A stretch of 64,000 bases of DNA from an uncultured Lachnoclostridium sp. (GCA_946402335.1 CAMIWE010000002.1:30235-94234), one strand, 5' to 3'. Counted from the stretch's first letter, positions 1 through 9,805 are shown. Numbers and translations are program-made. Notes: generated by a model from the sequence alone, not told the origin.

Positions 1-1
1 C

Positions 2-562
2 TATACCGCTACCAGGGTACGCCACTGGAGCGATGCCTCTTACGATTACACGGAAACCAAATACTACGAGATCGACGTTGCCGGCCAGGTGAAGTACCGG
101 GAAGTTCCCGCGGACGGAAGCAAGCGTCTTGATGATAATACGATGGATTCCCTGGAGCCGTTCGATTATTCGAAGATGATCGATTTCGAGCCGGGATATC
201 TGTCCGGATATCTGGCGGAACGTTTCGACGTGGATGCGGACGCCAACCTGGAGAGAACGAAGCTCCGTATGTGGAACAGCACCGAGGCCCAGTTCCGCTC
301 GCAGGTGGAAGGGTACTCCTCGGTTTCCCACAAGAGTTCGAACCTGAGACAGTTTGACCGGAACGTGCAGTACGCACTGTTCCCGATTTATGTATTCGCC
401 ATCGAGTATAAGGACAAGATGTACAACTACGCGGTGAACGGCCAGACCGGTAAGATCGTCGGCGAGCTGCCGTTTTCGAAGGGTCTTTATCGCAAATGGA
501 AGTGGCTCCGGATCGGCCTGATCACGGCGGCGGCTTATATTATCGGATTTTTCTTAAGTTAG
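2..562 (+). CDS. Membrane protein, 3' part only (gene enters from left edge)
   Basis: The frame is open from base 2 and stops with TAG at 560-562, so about 186 C-terminal residues are visible and the true start lies outside the window. The visible part is mostly soluble. It has a hydrophobic patch (ALFPIYVFAIEYKDK) followed by an AVNGQTGKIVGELP segment, and it ends in one transmembrane helix (residues WLRIGLITAAAYIIGFF) with almost nothing after it. Proteins with this C-terminal pattern in Lachnospiraceae often carry an N-terminal zinc ribbon; that part cannot be checked here. The next gene starts 10 bases after the stop, so the two are probably co-transcribed. Function not recognised. Confidence 0.75.
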   Translation, partial: YTATRVRHWSDASYDYTETKYYEIDVAGQVKYREVPADGSKRLDDNTMDSLEPFDYSKMIDFEPGYLSGYLAERFDVDADANLERTKLRMWNSTEAQFRSQVEGYSSVSHKSSNLRQFDRNVQYALFPIYVFAIEYKDKMYNYAVNGQTGKIVGELPFSKGLYRKWKWLRIGLITAAAYIIGFFLS

Positions 563-571
563 GAGGGGCAT

Positions 572-2338
572 ATGAAAACGAAACGCTTTTTGGTTCTGTT
601 AGCCGTCATGTTCCTTCTGTTTACCGGGGTTGCGGCTGCAGCGGCCGATACGACCGGGGAGTCTTCGGGGACGTTAATGTCCGATGACGGAAACTATCAT
701 TACTATTCCCGCATGATCGATGTTACGGGCTCGCTTTCCGATGACGAGCGCGCAACGCTTCGCGATGAGCTCTTTGATTTCATCGACGACGTGAAGATCG
801 ATCTGCAGATTTATATCATCGGTTCCGTGGAGAAGAACGGATGCGCATCGATTGCGGAATTTGCCGAATCGAATTACGACGATCCGAAGTATCCCGCAGG
901 ATACGGCGCGGACCGTCAGGCTTTGATCTATGTTTACGAGAAGGAGAAGGACCATTCGGAAATCATTTCCTTCTGCACGGCGGACGCCGCCCCGGACCGT
1001 TTCGAGGTCATGAAAGCCAAATACTACGCGGATTATTACATCCGCAGCGGCAATGTTTATGACGGCTGCCGCGGTCTGATCGACCGGATCCGCCACAGCC
1101 TCAATTATACCCATTCCATTCGTCCCGCCATCCGAGACATGATGACCGCGTCCGAGTTCGTTCCGTTCCACAATGAATCGGTATCGAGACTGCAGGACTA
1201 TTCAAACCTTCTGACCGCCTCGCAGCAGGAAGCGATGGAGGAGCGTCTCCAGCACATCCGCAAGGACTATCAGATGGATATCGTCGTTCTGACGGGTCCG
1301 AACAGCGACGGTAAGGTCTGGGAGGATTTCGCGGACGATTTCTACGATTATGTCGGCTTCGGATACGGAGACGATTACGACGGCATGATCCTGTTCGTTG
1401 ACATGGATCCGTCGGACCGCGGATATACGATCACGACCTACGGAAACCGCGCCCGCAGCCTGTATGACGACAAGATTGAAAAACTGTATGATGAAATGCT
1501 GGATTCCTTTAAAGAAGGCGCTTACTACGAAGGAATCAGCATCTATGTGGATTTCGCCGTCCGTACGATCAACCGGAAAGAGCCGGCCAAGTCCTTTGGC
1601 GGAATCGCACGTGCGGACATCAAGGATTCCACCGATGCGTCCCGCGTCATCGACGAGGACGGTCTTTTGAAGGATTCCGTCCGCAATAAGCTTGAAAAGC
1701 AGATTGAAAAGATCCGTAAGGAATACAAGACGGACGTCCTTGTTCTGGCAGTCCGCGATACGGGCGATTATTATCCCGAGGATTATCTTAAAAACTATTT
1801 CCGGTTTAACGGTTACGGCGAAGGCTCCAAGAAGAGCGGCGTCGGCGTGATCCTGGTGGATCCCGATACGCAGAAGGCGCAGGCGGAGGTTGTCGTATTT
1901 GGCGGTGCCTCCGGCAAATTCAACGCCTCGGCCACAGAGCGGCTCCGCTCCATGACGCAGTCGGCACTCGGCAGTTCGCATTTTGACAGCGCCGCGACCA
2001 AATTTGTCAATAAGACGCAGTTCCGTCTCAAGTGGGGGCATTATCCGTTAAAGACCTCCACGACGGTATTCATATTCATCGTCGTATTCCTGGTGGTATC
2101 CATTATCGCCGCAATCAAAAAGGGCGCGAACAAATCCATCTCCAAAGCCGTTACGGCTACGGAATACGTGGTTCCGGGATCATTCCAGATATCCCGCCTG
2201 GATGAGCGCTTCATCAATTCGAAGGTGACGAAAACCAGGAAGCCCGAACCGTCCAGTTCAAGAAGCGGCGGCGGTGGCGGCGGTCATTACAGCAGCAGCG
2301 GCCGGAGTCACGGCGGCGGTGGCGGCAGACACTTCTAA
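572..2338 (+). CDS. TPM-domain (YgcG-like) membrane protein with three tandem TPM-like units
   Basis: 588 aa with a good ribosome binding site (AGGAGGGG) just before the ATG. A signal peptide (about residues 1-26) leads into three successive segments that each look like a TPM domain, at roughly 47-175, 205-337 and 358-485. Each has the family pattern of a long amphipathic helix (LRDELFDFI, EERLQHIRKDY, LEKQIEKIRKEY) followed by a beta strand ending in hydrophobics plus D/T (IYIIG, IVVLTG, VLVLAV). A transmembrane helix follows at about 500-517, then a cytoplasmic tail ending in a Gly/Ser/His-rich stretch (563-588). TPM proteins usually have one such domain, so the triplication is unusual. The domain has been linked to phosphatase activity in plants and to membrane protein quality control in bacteria; the role here is unknown. 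Confidence 0.8.
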   Translation: MKTKRFLVLLAVMFLLFTGVAAAAADTTGESSGTLMSDDGNYHYYSRMIDVTGSLSDDERATLRDELFDFIDDVKIDLQIYIIGSVEKNGCASIAEFAESNYDDPKYPAGYGADRQALIYVYEKEKDHSEIISFCTADAAPDRFEVMKAKYYADYYIRSGNVYDGCRGLIDRIRHSLNYTHSIRPAIRDMMTASEFVPFHNESVSRLQDYSNLLTASQQEAMEERLQHIRKDYQMDIVVLTGPNSDGKVWEDFADDFYDYVGFGYGDDYDGMILFVDMDPSDRGYTITTYGNRARSLYDDKIEKLYDEMLDSFKEGAYYEGISIYVDFAVRTINRKEPAKSFGGIARADIKDSTDASRVIDEDGLLKDSVRNKLEKQIEKIRKEYKTDVLVLAVRDTGDYYPEDYLKNYFRFNGYGEGSKKSGVGVILVDPDTQKAQAEVVVFGGASGKFNASATERLRSMTQSALGSSHFDSAATKFVNKTQFRLKWGHYPLKTSTTVFIFIVVFLVVSIIAAIKKGANKSISKAVTATEYVVPGSFQISRLDERFINSKVTKTRKPEPSSSRSGGGGGGHYSSSGRSHGGGGGRHF

Positions 2339-2362
2339 AGGAACGGGCAGGAACGACAGCAT

Positions 2363-3853
2363 ATGATTCTGAACATTGGAAGCATCGTTACGGCAATCGT
2401 GGACAGGCTGGGCGACTGGTATATACCGGTTAAGAACATCTTCGGATGGATCGTCCTGTTCCTTTCGCTGTTTAACGTGCACCGGGTTGCGTTTATGATC
2501 ATCGGATTCTTCTTTACCAGGAAGTTCCCGCATGTCAAGAACTATCATAAATACGCGATTCTGATTCCTGCGCGGAACGAATCACCGGTAATTGCAAATT
2601 TATTGAACAGTATTGCGAAGCAGGATTATCCGAAGGAGTACCTGACGGTATTCGTCGTGGCGGATAACTGTACCGACAATACGGCGGAGATTGCAAGAGA
2701 GAACGGCGCAATCTGTTACGAGCATCAGAATCCGGACGAACGGACCAAAGGGTATGCCTTAAAGTATCTGTTCGAACAGATTGATAAGGATTACGGGATT
2801 GAAAGTTTCGAAGGGTACTTCATCTTCGACGCGGACAACCTGTTAAACCGCGATTATATCTCGCGGATGAACGACGCGTTCGACGCGGGAGAGAAGATTA
2901 TCACTTCGTACCGGAATTCGAAGAACTTCGATGAGAACTGGATGTCCGCTTCCTATGCGCTTCACTGGATCCGCTCAAGCCGTACCAGACACCGCGCGCG
3001 TTCCGTGCTGCGGCTTGCGACCAACCTGCAGGGCACCGGATTTTTGTTCGCGAACGAACTCGTGAAGAACGGCTGGAAGTACGTATCCCTGACGGAGGAC
3101 CGGGCATTTACCGCAGATGCCGTTGCCCACGGCTATGCGATATCCTATAACGACGAGGCGGTATTCTATGACGAGCAGCCGACCTCACTGAAGATTGCCT
3201 TCCGGCAGCGTATCCGCTGGTCGAAAGGACATTTGCAGGCATTTGTCGAAACCGGCTGGTATCTGCTTTTGAACATTATCGTCGGAAACATCTACCGCAA
3301 GCGGGACGAGACGAAGAAGGAGCCGCTTTGGAAGCGGATCGTCGAAGGCATTCGCCACCGTTTCGCGGCATACGATACGCTGTCGCAGCTGATTCCCGGC
3401 GCGCTGATCCGCGCCATCGGGTTCTTCATCGTGACGGTGTTCTTCCTTTCCTGTCATTGCTATAAAGTCGGTGCCGCAGCGGAACTGTTCGGCGGCAGGG
3501 ACTTTGTTTCCATAGTCGTCCGGTTCTTTACCGGCGATAAGATGCATGTTACGATTTCGCCCGGCATGCGGGCGGTACTCGGCAACGCCGGACTTGCGCT
3601 GTTTGCGTTCTGGCTTACCCGCGTACAGATTGAACTCGGGAATGTGTTCCTCGGAATCTACCTGTTCTTTACGGACCGGAAGCGGATCAAGAAGATGCCG
3701 CTTGGCAAGAAGATATGGTTTACTCTGACCTGGCCGAGTTTCGATCTGTTCTACCGCTGGTCCATGTATATCGCCCTGTTCTCAAAGGTTACATGGAAGC
3801 AGATCCCGCATACGAGTGCGATCACGATTGAAGATATCGAGAATGGACAGTAA
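2363..3853 (+). CDS. Processive family-2 glycosyltransferase, membrane bound
   Basis: 496 aa. An N-terminal membrane segment (about 25-55) precedes a GT2 catalytic domain: the nucleotide-sugar entry motif LIPARNES near residue 66, an acidic FDADN motif near 155, TEDRAF near 244 and the QRIRW (QxxRW) motif near 281. QxxRW is typical of processive synthases such as cellulose, hyaluronan and poly-GlcNAc synthases. At least two or three membrane helices follow between about 350 and 445. The stop directly abuts the start of the LTA-synthase-like gene, implying translational coupling. An exported glycan or glycolipid is the likely product; the sugar cannot be told from sequence alone. Confidence 0.85.
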   Translation: MILNIGSIVTAIVDRLGDWYIPVKNIFGWIVLFLSLFNVHRVAFMIIGFFFTRKFPHVKNYHKYAILIPARNESPVIANLLNSIAKQDYPKEYLTVFVVADNCTDNTAEIARENGAICYEHQNPDERTKGYALKYLFEQIDKDYGIESFEGYFIFDADNLLNRDYISRMNDAFDAGEKIITSYRNSKNFDENWMSASYALHWIRSSRTRHRARSVLRLATNLQGTGFLFANELVKNGWKYVSLTEDRAFTADAVAHGYAISYNDEAVFYDEQPTSLKIAFRQRIRWSKGHLQAFVETGWYLLLNIIVGNIYRKRDETKKEPLWKRIVEGIRHRFAAYDTLSQLIPGALIRAIGFFIVTVFFLSCHCYKVGAAAELFGGRDFVSIVVRFFTGDKMHVTISPGMRAVLGNAGLALFAFWLTRVQIELGNVFLGIYLFFTDRKRIKKMPLGKKIWFTLTWPSFDLFYRWSMYIALFSKVTWKQIPHTSAITIEDIENGQ

Positions 3854-5737
3854 ATGAGTAATACCGAGGGACAATCGAAGGTCCGGACGTTTTTCGGACG
3901 GTACGGCGTTTACGGATGGATGCTTCTGCCGTATGTGATCATGGAACTGTACCTGCGGATAGACCTGCATAAGGTCAGATACTTCCGCGGGGAGATGGTG
4001 TTCCCGAGCATCGCATTTTCCGTCTTATGGGCGGCAACCTTCCTCTGCATCGCGATCGTGCTTCCGCGGACGGCCGGCAGGATTGTTTATGCTGTCCTGA
4101 CACTCGGGACGCTTGCCTTCTTTACGGCAAATGCGATTTCCTTCAACTACACCGGCTACAGCTTCAGTTTCACGTTAATGAAGATGGCGGACGAGGGCAA
4201 AGGCTACCTGTGGGAGATTGTCAAATCGATGGGAGTCCTCCTGCTGCTCGTAATCGTTCTGGTCCTTACGGCCACGGTCTGGGCAGTGATAAAGTTTCCC
4301 AAGAAACGCCTTACGGTGAAACGGTTTGCGATCCTGATGGCGTGCTTTCTGGTTGTCCATACGCTGCTTCCGCTTTGCTACGGACCGGCAGGGGACGAGC
4401 TTCACTGGGACGCATGGCGGAACCCGCGGAACGTGTACGGCGCCTACAACGATAAGAATAAGAGCCTTAAGGTCAGCGGTCTCCTTGAATATACGATCCG
4501 GGATTTCTACCTGACGTTTTTAAAGCCCGAAGAGAAGATGAGCAGTGAGGAGAGGGAATTCCTTGAAAATGCGTTCTCCGATCAAAGTACGCCGGAGGCC
4601 AATGCCTATACGGGCATCTGCAAGGGAAAGAACCTGATCTTTCTGCAGCTTGAGGGAATCGACGACTGGCTCGTGACGCCGGAGGTCATGCCGAATCTGT
4701 ACGGCATGATGAAGGAATCGTTGAATTTTTCGGATCATTACGCGTTTTATAACGGCGGCGGTTCCACGTTCAACTCGGAATTTGCCGTCAATACCGGCTA
4801 CATCACGCCGGTATCGTACCAGCGAAACGCTTATACTTTTAACGAGAATTCCTTCCCGTATTCGATGCCGCGGCAGTTCCTTTCCACGGGATACAGCGTA
4901 AAGGCATTTCACATGAATACCGAGGCCTTCTACTCAAGGGGCATCAATTATAAAAACTGGGGCTTTGACGCATATTTGAGCCTTCGGGACAGCGGGGAGT
5001 ATGACACGAAGGAAGGAAAGGTCCTGCGGCTTCTGGACCGGACGATGCTTACGGATGAGACGTTCCGCAAGGAACTGTTTGCAACGGATCATCCGACGGT
5101 TTCATATCTGATCACATATACGCCGCATACCCCCTTTGACACGGTCACGAACGAGGCCGGGAGGTATCTTGCGGAGGAACTTTACGGAACCGCGAAGCCG
5201 CTTTCGGAAGAGGAAAGCATCAAGCTGATGGCAGCCGAGACGGACCGCATGGTCGGCATGCTGTTAGAAGGGCTTAAGGAGAACGGCCTGCTTTCAAAGA
5301 CGGTGATCGTCGCATACGCCGACCACTATCTGTATACGGTGGAGGATAAAAGCATCTTAGAGCGGAACAAACCGTATACGAAGGACAACCGCATCAACCG
5401 GACGCCGCTTTTTATCTGGGGAACGGGATGCGACGCATGTGAGATTGATAAAGCCAATTCGCAGTTAGACATTCTGCCGACCGTTTTAAACCTGTTCGGC
5501 ATTTCCTACGGGAAGAGCTGGTACATCGGCGGGGATATTCTGGCACCTGATTTTTCGGGAGAAGTATTCTTCCCGGATGCTTCGATCTACAACGGAACGG
5601 TCTATGTGGAGAACGGTACCGTTACAGACGGGGCGGAAATCTCCGATGAGGAACTGAAAGAGCTTCAAAAACGGGTAAACGAAAGAATCCGCAAGAACGA
5701 TCTTGCGCTTAAGTATGACTGGTTCGGCCGGGAATAG
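3854..5737 (+). CDS. LTA-synthase-type phosphoglycerol/phosphoethanolamine transferase (alkaline phosphatase superfamily)
   Basis: 627 aa, within the usual 600-700 aa range of LtaS-like enzymes. Several membrane helices occupy the first ~185 residues, followed by an extracellular sulfatase-like domain. Visible active-site features are a metal-binding acidic residue in LQLEGIDDW (about 266), the probable nucleophile Thr in GGGSTFNSEF (about 304), His in YTPHTPF (about 424) and the ADHY motif (about 489), where many LtaS proteins have a Gly after the His. The start codon follows the upstream stop with no gap. Together with the glycosyltransferase before it, this suggests synthesis or decoration of a phosphoglycerol-type wall or lipid polymer. 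The head group transferred is not determined. Confidence 0.85.
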   Translation: MSNTEGQSKVRTFFGRYGVYGWMLLPYVIMELYLRIDLHKVRYFRGEMVFPSIAFSVLWAATFLCIAIVLPRTAGRIVYAVLTLGTLAFFTANAISFNYTGYSFSFTLMKMADEGKGYLWEIVKSMGVLLLLVIVLVLTATVWAVIKFPKKRLTVKRFAILMACFLVVHTLLPLCYGPAGDELHWDAWRNPRNVYGAYNDKNKSLKVSGLLEYTIRDFYLTFLKPEEKMSSEEREFLENAFSDQSTPEANAYTGICKGKNLIFLQLEGIDDWLVTPEVMPNLYGMMKESLNFSDHYAFYNGGGSTFNSEFAVNTGYITPVSYQRNAYTFNENSFPYSMPRQFLSTGYSVKAFHMNTEAFYSRGINYKNWGFDAYLSLRDSGEYDTKEGKVLRLLDRTMLTDETFRKELFATDHPTVSYLITYTPHTPFDTVTNEAGRYLAEELYGTAKPLSEEESIKLMAAETDRMVGMLLEGLKENGLLSKTVIVAYADHYLYTVEDKSILERNKPYTKDNRINRTPLFIWGTGCDACEIDKANSQLDILPTVLNLFGISYGKSWYIGGDILAPDFSGEVFFPDASIYNGTVYVENGTVTDGAEISDEELKELQKRVNERIRKNDLALKYDWFGRE

Positions 5738-5787
5738 GCCATGGGTCCGGGACAGCGAAGAAAACAATACGGAGTCTGAGCACACAG

Positions 5788-6561
5788 ATGAATATTACGG
5801 TTCAGGGATACAACATCAATTATAAAATTACCGGAGACGGTGAGGATACGCTCGTGATCCTGCAGGGCTGGGGCACGAAACTCGAGGTTTACGATTCGGT
5901 TGCCGCAAGCGTGAACCACAAGTACCGCGTCGTGCAGTTCGACCTGCCCGGGTTCGGGGGCTCGGACGAGCCGCGGGAGAGCTGGGGCGTGGACGGATTT
6001 GCCGATTTCTTCATCGCGTTCATGGAAGCGCTTTCCATCAAAGAGGCAACTCTTCTCGGACATTCCTTCGGCGGGCGGATCATCATTAAGCTTGCGAACC
6101 GCGAGAATCTTCCGTTTACGATCAAAAACATCATTTTCGTGGACGCGGCAGGCATCCGCGCAAAGCTTACCGGAAAGCAGAAGAGAAAGCAGCGCCGTTA
6201 CAAGATCCTTAAGAAGATTCTTCTTTGGAAACCGGTGCACGCGCTGTTCCCGGAGCTGATAGACGACTGGAAGTCGAAGCAGGGCTCCGCGGATTACCGC
6301 AATGCCACGCCGCGCATGCGCGAGTGCATGGTCAAATCCATCAACGAAGACCTGACGGACCTGCTTCCGGGGATCAAACAGGAAGTGCTCTTGATCTGGG
6401 GCGACAACGATACCGCGACGCCTTTGTCGGATGCGAAGACGATGGAGAAGCTGATCCCGAACAACGGACTGGTCGTTCTTTCCCCGGCGGGGCATTACAG
6501 CTTTCTTGACCAGCCGGCGGTATTCCGGAACGTCATGCGGTCTTATCTGAAGGCGGAATGA
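5788..6561 (+). CDS. Alpha/beta hydrolase
   Basis: 257 aa, single-domain alpha/beta hydrolase. The nucleophile elbow is GHSFGG (Ser near residue 92), the acid is probably Asp in GDNDTATP (about 207), and the base is His in AGHYSF (about 234). The oxyanion-hole region LQGWGT is near the N-terminus. No signal peptide, so cytoplasmic. It lies between the LTA-synthase-like gene (50-base gap) and murF (52-base gap) in the same orientation. A role in trimming an envelope precursor is possible from context, but the substrate is unknown. Confidence 0.85.
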   Translation: MNITVQGYNINYKITGDGEDTLVILQGWGTKLEVYDSVAASVNHKYRVVQFDLPGFGGSDEPRESWGVDGFADFFIAFMEALSIKEATLLGHSFGGRIIIKLANRENLPFTIKNIIFVDAAGIRAKLTGKQKRKQRRYKILKKILLWKPVHALFPELIDDWKSKQGSADYRNATPRMRECMVKSINEDLTDLLPGIKQEVLLIWGDNDTATPLSDAKTMEKLIPNNGLVVLSPAGHYSFLDQPAVFRNVMRSYLKAE

Positions 6562-6613
6562 CGGTGCCCGTGACTGACGGGAGACAATACGATTCAAAAA
6601 GGCGGAGAGCGGA

Positions 6614-8179
6614 ATGATTTACAGAACAGTCGCAATTGCAGTGATCGCAGCAGTCGCATGGTTCCTTGCCATGCGGTACAATCTGCATATGCTGCAGCTG
6701 AACGGATATAAAAACGGCGAGCACCTGCGCCGTACGGTTAAAAACTTCGGCCGGCAGTGGTTGCTGCTTGCGGGACTGGTGCCCGGCGTGCTGCAGATTC
6801 TGCTTCCCGGACTCGTTACCGATCTCGTCTGTGCCGCCTGGCTTTTGCTGACCGCCTGGATCTACAATCTGATGCGTAAGACCAAGGCGAAGAAGAAACT
6901 GGTCTATACGGCACGCGTAAAACGCCTTGTGGCATTCCATATTGCCTTAAATACCGCAATTCCCGTATTGGTATGGGTATTCTTCGGCCCGAAACGCATA
7001 ACGGGCGTTCTGACGCTTTTAACGAGTTTACAGTGGATTCTGCTGGTTGTATCCAACTTTTTGATGAAGCCTGCCGAGAAAATGGTCGGACAGCATTACA
7101 TCAACGATGCGAAACGCAAGCTCCGTGCCTCCGGTGACCGCCTTACGATCATCGGCGTGACCGGCAGCTACGGCAAGACCAGCGTCAAATTCTACTTAAA
7201 GACCCTGCTTTCCGCCCGGTTCGACGTTCTGGTCACCCCGGAAAGTTTTAATACGCCGATGGGCGTCGTAAGAACCATCCGCGAGCAGTTAAAACCGTCG
7301 CACGAGGTATTTGTCTGCGAGATGGGTGCAAGACATGTCGGGGATATTAAAGAGATCTGCGACATCGTACATCCCGCCCACGGAATCATCACGTCCATCG
7401 GGCCGCAGCATCTCGAGACGTTCTTCTCCATGGAGAACATCCGCAAGACCAAGTTTGAACTGGCCGACGCGCTTCCCGCAGGCGGCAAGCTGATCTTAAA
7501 CGGCGACAACGAGGAAATCCTGACGCAGGCCGCCTCGTATCCGCAGAAGATCTTTTACCACGCAGGCGAAGCAAAGGACGGCTATTGTGCGAAGAATATT
7601 TCGGTTTCCCAGCTCGGAACCGAATTCAGCGTGACCGCGCCGGACGGCGAAGAAGAGACCTTCTCCATGCGTCTGATCGGCGGGCACAACGTCATCAACG
7701 TCATGGGCGCCATTGCGGTTGCGCATGAGATGGGCATCCCGCTTTCGGAATTGAAGATTCCGGTACGGCGTCTTGAACCGGTACCGCACCGCATGCAGCT
7801 TACGGACCGCGGAAATGTGACGATCATTGATGATGCTTACAACTCAAACCCCGTCGGCAGCAAGGCCGCGGTGGAGACGCTTGCGATGTTTCAGGGCGTC
7901 AAGATCCTCGTAACACCGGGAATGGTGGAGCTCGGGGACAAGGAAGAGGAATATAACCGCGCATTCGGCGGATATGCCGCCAAATGCTGCGATTACATAT
8001 GTCTGGTAGGAAGAAAGCGCTCGGAACCCATTGCCGAGGGCGCGCGCGCGGAAGGATTTCCGTCCGAACGGATCAAGGTATTTGACCGTGTCGAAGACGC
8101 CGTTTCGTATGCCTATACTGTAAGCGGCGAGGGACGCAAGTATATCCTTTTAGAGAATGACCTGCCGGATAATTACTGA
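6614..8179 (+). CDS. murF: UDP-N-acetylmuramoyl-tripeptide--D-Ala-D-Ala ligase (MurF), with N-terminal membrane region
   Basis: 521 aa, longer than the usual ~450. The extra length is an N-terminal region with several hydrophobic helices (about 1-160), replacing the usual soluble N-domain. The Mur ligase core begins with the P-loop GVTGSYGKTS near residue 180 and continues with CEMGARHVGDI, IGPQHLETF and the C-terminal IIDDAYNSNP motif near 410, all as in MurF. The reaction adds D-Ala-D-Ala to the muramoyl-tripeptide. The next gene is ddl, which makes that dipeptide, so the assignment is well supported. The membrane-linked N-terminus is the odd part. Confidence 0.85.
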   Translation: MIYRTVAIAVIAAVAWFLAMRYNLHMLQLNGYKNGEHLRRTVKNFGRQWLLLAGLVPGVLQILLPGLVTDLVCAAWLLLTAWIYNLMRKTKAKKKLVYTARVKRLVAFHIALNTAIPVLVWVFFGPKRITGVLTLLTSLQWILLVVSNFLMKPAEKMVGQHYINDAKRKLRASGDRLTIIGVTGSYGKTSVKFYLKTLLSARFDVLVTPESFNTPMGVVRTIREQLKPSHEVFVCEMGARHVGDIKEICDIVHPAHGIITSIGPQHLETFFSMENIRKTKFELADALPAGGKLILNGDNEEILTQAASYPQKIFYHAGEAKDGYCAKNISVSQLGTEFSVTAPDGEEETFSMRLIGGHNVINVMGAIAVAHEMGIPLSELKIPVRRLEPVPHRMQLTDRGNVTIIDDAYNSNPVGSKAAVETLAMFQGVKILVTPGMVELGDKEEEYNRAFGGYAAKCCDYICLVGRKRSEPIAEGARAEGFPSERIKVFDRVEDAVSYAYTVSGEGRKYILLENDLPDNY

Positions 8180-8192
8180 TTGGGAGGAACTT

Positions 8193-9374
8193 ATGAAAAC
8201 TAGAGTTGCAATGATGTTCGGAGGAAAGAGCGTGGAGCATGAGGTTTCGGTCATTACCGGAATCCAGGCCATTCTCAGCATGAATACGGAACTGTATGAC
8301 GTGGTTCCGGTATATCTGACGAAGCAGAACGAAATGTACATCGGAGACGATATCGCGGTCATCGAGGCCTATAAGGATATCCCGTCTTTATTGAAGCGCT
8401 CGCAGCGCGTCATCCTCGTAAACGAGGACGGACACATTCTGCTGCAGCCGTTCCCGCAGAAACTGTTCGGCGGGAAGAAAGCCGTGGAGATCGACGTCGC
8501 ATTTCCCTGCGTGCACGGAACCAATGTGGAGGACGGTGCGTTCCAGGGTTACCTGAAGACCGTCGGCGTTCCGTTCGTCGGCTGTGACGTTACCGCATCG
8601 GCTGTCGGCATGGATAAGTACATCATGAAGGCAATCCTGAAGGAATACGGGGTTCCGCTTCTTCCGGGCGCACTGTTCCTGCTTTCCGATTACGCGAAGA
8701 TGGACGGCATGATCGAAAAGATTGAGACCCGGTTCGGCTATCCCGTAATCGTAAAGCCGGTAAACCTCGGCTCAAGCGTCGGCATCAGCATTGCAAAGGA
8801 CCGCGACGAGCTGACAAAGTCCTTAGATGACGCATTCCGTTATGCTACTAAGGTACTTGTAGAGCATGCGATCACGAACCTTCGTGAGATCAACTGCGCG
8901 GTACTCGGCGACGAGAACGAGGCAGAGGCTTCCGAGATCGAAGAGCCGATGCATACGAAGGATATTTTAAGCTACGAAGACAAATACGTCAGCAACGCCA
9001 AGGGAAGCGGCCAGAAGGGCATGGCAAGCGTTTCCAGAAAGATTCCCGCAGACGTGCCCGCAGACAAGCGGGAGGAGATCCGCAACCTTGCGGTAAAGGC
9101 GTTCCAGGCACTCGGCTGTAACGGTGTGGCGCGAATCGACTTTATGATCGACGAGGACAACGGCGCTTTATATTTCAACGAGATTAATACGATTCCGGGA
9201 TCCCTCGCATTTTACCTCTGGGAGCCCATCGGCGTACCGTATAAGGTACTGCTTGAGCGGATGATCAAGCTTGCGCAGAAGCGTACCAGAACGGAGCAGG
9301 CGGTTACCTTCACCTTTGATACGAACATTTTAAATACGGCTTCCTTCGGAGGCAGCAAGGGGGCGAAGCGATAA
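8193..9374 (+). CDS. ddl: D-alanine--D-alanine ligase
   Basis: 393 aa from the ATG at 8193, chosen because a strong GGGAGGAAC site sits just before it; an upstream in-frame ATG at 8157 lies inside murF. The ATP-grasp ligase motifs are visible: VMFGGKSVEHEVS-type N-terminus (MFGGKSVEHE), the HGTNVEDG loop, VKPVNLGSSVG and the C-terminal metal site FNEINTIPGS. It is 30-90 residues longer than typical Ddl; part of the excess is an acidic insert (NEAEASEIEEP) after the central beta sheet. Makes D-Ala-D-Ala for peptidoglycan. The stop overlaps the start of the next small gene by one base. Confidence 0.93.
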   Translation: MKTRVAMMFGGKSVEHEVSVITGIQAILSMNTELYDVVPVYLTKQNEMYIGDDIAVIEAYKDIPSLLKRSQRVILVNEDGHILLQPFPQKLFGGKKAVEIDVAFPCVHGTNVEDGAFQGYLKTVGVPFVGCDVTASAVGMDKYIMKAILKEYGVPLLPGALFLLSDYAKMDGMIEKIETRFGYPVIVKPVNLGSSVGISIAKDRDELTKSLDDAFRYATKVLVEHAITNLREINCAVLGDENEAEASEIEEPMHTKDILSYEDKYVSNAKGSGQKGMASVSRKIPADVPADKREEIRNLAVKAFQALGCNGVARIDFMIDEDNGALYFNEINTIPGSLAFYLWEPIGVPYKVLLERMIKLAQKRTRTEQAVTFTFDTNILNTASFGGSKGAKR

Positions 9375-9640
9375 TGTTTTCCTTCTTACAAAAAGAAACC
9401 CACAGCCAGCTTGAAGAGATTGTCACAAGGCTTAAACTGAATGCTTCCAACAATTACCGTGACGCGACCAAGGAGGATCTCGCGGAACTGGAGAAACGGT
9501 ACGAAGAACTGAAGAGTGCCGGGAAGCTGAATCCGAAGCAGATTACATACTACAGAAGTAGAATTATAGAATATACTGATAAATTAAAGAACTTTTCCCA
9601 TAAGACCCAGAAGGTTAATAAGTATTCCGAGAAGATCTGA
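9374..9640 (+). CDS. Small charged protein of unknown function, coupled to ddl
   Basis: 88 aa, starting on the last base of the ddl stop codon (TAATG overlap), which indicates translational coupling. No signal peptide, no membrane helix; two predicted helical stretches rich in Lys/Glu (about 25-50 and 55-80) give it a short coiled-coil look. It is the last gene before a strong terminator, so it belongs to the envelope operon. Not recognised. Confidence 0.7.
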   Translation: MFSFLQKETHSQLEEIVTRLKLNASNNYRDATKEDLAELEKRYEELKSAGKLNPKQITYYRSRIIEYTDKLKNFSHKTQKVNKYSEKI

Positions 9641-9661
9641 AAACAGTATTTTACAAAAAAA

Positions 9662-9707
9662 CTGCCGGCAAGCCGGGGGTAAGTATGCCCCGGTCCGGCA
9701 GGTTTTT
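9662..9707 (+). terminator. Intrinsic terminator of the envelope operon
   Basis: Outer stem CTGCCGG (9662-9668) pairs with CCGGCAG (9695-9701); inside it CCGGGG (9673-9678) pairs with CCCCGG (9688-9693). A T-run follows. It ends the operon that finishes at 9640. Confidence 0.85.
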
Positions 9708-9735
9708 GCTTTTTGAGGAATTTGTTTCATTTTCC

Positions 9736-9758
9736 TGCAACCGTTTCCCGATTTCGTC
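9736..9758 (+). promoter_or_regulatory. Possible ECF-type promoter for the sigma gene
   Basis: TGCAACC at 9736-9742 and CGTC at 9755-9758 resemble an ECF -35/-10 pair (AAC and CGTC elements), which would mean self-activation by the sigma factor encoded 48 bases downstream. The 12-base spacer is a little short for such promoters, and a small hairpin (CCCGA/TCGGG) overlaps it, so this is tentative. Confidence 0.35.
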
Positions 9759-9805
9759 GGGTATAAGGGTGACAGGGAACGAAAACAAACCTTTCGGAGG
9801 CAGTT

